From contig NZ_VRTY01000027.1 in assembly GCF_008017455.1 (NCBI RefSeq), positions 1 to 62,549 on the forward strand: a stretch of 62,549 nt of DNA, written 5' to 3'. The notes under the pieces are model-generated. The model did no database searches. It was not told where the DNA came from and saw only the letters and a program-made list of their open reading frames with translations. The position numbers were made by a program, and so were the translations under genes. The stretch's first letter is position 1. Every line of letters begins with the position of its first letter. This document shows, in pieces, positions 61,627 to 62,549 of the stretch. The DNA is from Pontibacter qinzhouensis. GTDB taxonomy: Bacteria; Bacteroidota; Bacteroidia; Cytophagales; Hymenobacteraceae.

Positions 61627-62549
61627 ATGCAGGAACTACCGCAACAAGCCTGGCATGCGCTGCCGGCACAGGAAGTAATAAAAAATCTGGAAACAGATCC
61701 GCAAGTAGGGCTGCAACAGGAAGAGGCAACCAGCAGACTCGATAAGTTTGGCCGGAACCTCTTTACCCAGAAAGAAGGGCAATCTAACCTCGTGCTGTTC
61801 CTGCTCCAGTTCCACCAGCCACTTATCTATATCTTGCTGGCTGCAGCCGCCATCACCTTTTTCCTGAAGGAGTACATCGATTCTTCTGTAATTTTTGGCG
61901 TAGTGCTCGTGAATGCCATCATTGGTTACTTTCAGGAATCGAAAGCAAAACAAGCTATAAATGCCCTTTCTAAAGAGCTGAAGACGGAGGCGCTGGTGTT
62001 GCGTAACGGCAGCAAAGCAAGGATGGATGCGGAGGAGCTGGTGCCCGGCGATGTGGTGCTGCTGAAATCCGGCGATCGTGTGCCGGCTGATCTGCGCCTG
62101 CTGGAGGTTAAGAACCTGAAAGTAGACGAATCGGCGCTTACAGGAGAGTCGTTGGCCGTAGACAAGCAAGCGCAGCAGGTGGATGCCGATACCGTGCTGG
62201 GCGACCGGGTGTGCCTGGCCTTTGCCACCACCAACGTTACTTTCGGCACAGCAACAGGCGTGGTAATTGCCACCGGCGACGCCACGGAAGTAGGAAAGAT
62301 ATCGGAATCTATAGCCAGTGCCGTAGACCTTGAAACTCCTCTTACAAAACAGATATCGAATTTCAGCCAGATTTTGCTTTATGCGATATTGGCCTTGTCG
62401 GTGGTTTGCATTATCATAGGGCTGGTGCGCGGGCAGAGCTTTACGGAGATTTTTATGGCAGCAGTGGCCCTGGCAGTCGGGGCTATACCAGAAGGTTTGC
62501 CAGCCGCCATCACCATTATGCTCTCGCTGGGCGTGTCTAACATGGCCAA
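61627..62549 (+). CDS. P-type cation-transporting ATPase (partial, 5' end)
   Basis: Open from ATG 61627 to the window end, 307 codons visible. N-terminal cation-ATPase domain (about 1-75, ATSRLDKFGRNLF), TM1/TM2 (about 60-103), actuator domain with the dephosphorylation motif LTGES (171-175), TM3 and TM4 with PEGLPAA (about 289-295), the ion-binding kink of type II pumps. The phosphorylation motif DKTG lies beyond the edge. The pattern fits Ca2+- or Na+/K+-like (type II) pumps; ion not determinable. Minus-strand frames over it are shadows. Confidence 0.9.
   Translation, partial: MQELPQQAWHALPAQEVIKNLETDPQVGLQQEEATSRLDKFGRNLFTQKEGQSNLVLFLLQFHQPLIYILLAAAAITFFLKEYIDSSVIFGVVLVNAIIGYFQESKAKQAINALSKELKTEALVLRNGSKARMDAEELVPGDVVLLKSGDRVPADLRLLEVKNLKVDESALTGESLAVDKQAQQVDADTVLGDRVCLAFATTNVTFGTATGVVIATGDATEVGKISESIASAVDLETPLTKQISNFSQILLYAILALSVVCIIIGLVRGQSFTEIFMAAVALAVGAIPEGLPAAITIMLSLGVSNMA

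Noticed and set aside
61636..62169. 177-aa minus-strand open frame near the window end
   Set aside because: Antisense to the P-type ATPase, which has the TGES and PEGLPAA motifs.
1..62549. CRISPR array
   Set aside because: The repeated elements are tens of kilobases apart, not regularly spaced, and no cas gene is present.

Overview
The window looks like chromosomal DNA of a Bacteroidota bacterium, most likely order Cytophagales and close to Hymenobacteraceae/Pontibacter. The signs are a fused 2-oxoacid dehydrogenase E1, a subtilase with a type IX secretion-type C-terminus, a carboxypeptidase-like-domain TonB receptor, an HU-CCDC81/SPOR protein, DUF4159 and DUF4369 proteins, a few TAnnTTTG-type promoter boxes and almost no Shine-Dalgarno signals. 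The genus is inferred from gene style, not from a search.

Layout. 1-8 kb: branched-chain 2-oxoacid dehydrogenase E1 (-), hemF and a PAP2 phosphatase (+), ribE (-), pcm (+), a hotdog thioesterase and a possible DNA polymerase III psi-like protein (+). 8-17.8 kb: an alaS-gatB-tlpA-like run (-), then merR-dprA, an aminotransferase IV (pabC-like) and cstA (+). 17.9-28.9 kb: two glycosyltransferases, thyA, a small orphan gene, and a five-gene minus-strand run (mnmA, lipoprotein, subtilase, rpe, TonB receptor). 29-35 kb: a TrpF-like pseudoenzyme, a secreted esterase, an acyltransferase, a beta-barrel, patatin plus metallo-beta-lactamase, and accA. 35.2-44.2 kb: two identical tRNA-Asp genes, a POT peptide transporter, pckA, a GT39-like membrane protein, rsmE, DUF4159, a DUF3298-type lipoprotein and a TM-anchored hypothetical. 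44.7-62.5 kb: smc, a ten-kilobase minus-strand operon (TPR protein, plugless barrel, HU-SPOR protein, ExbB, ExbD, TonB-like, folC, trmB), a putative integron-like cassette pair, holA, and the start of a P-type ATPase that runs off the window.

The most striking signal is in the spaces between genes. Fourteen copies of an element exactly 56 bp long, seven in each orientation, share three fixed blocks: CCCTTG at positions 1-6, CTTYTGRAGG at 27-36 and ATTAGAATAATT at 45-56. The 20 bp between the first two blocks is unconserved. Ten copies sit within about 100 bp after a stop codon, always with the CCCTTG end facing that gene, and the ten genes they follow have no obvious intrinsic terminator. I know of no described family that matches.

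A second signal is at 59.1-60.05 kb. A small secreted-protein gene is bracketed by integrase core-site heptamers (GTTGGGC upstream, GCCCAAC directly after its stop codon), followed by a 58-bp attC-like hairpin. A gene-less second cassette with its own attC-like site comes next. In both, the first six bases of the cassette are complementary to its own R'' box, as expected of mobile integron cassettes. No integrase is visible. REP-like palindromes also occur near 5.1, 48.5 and 59.0 kb.
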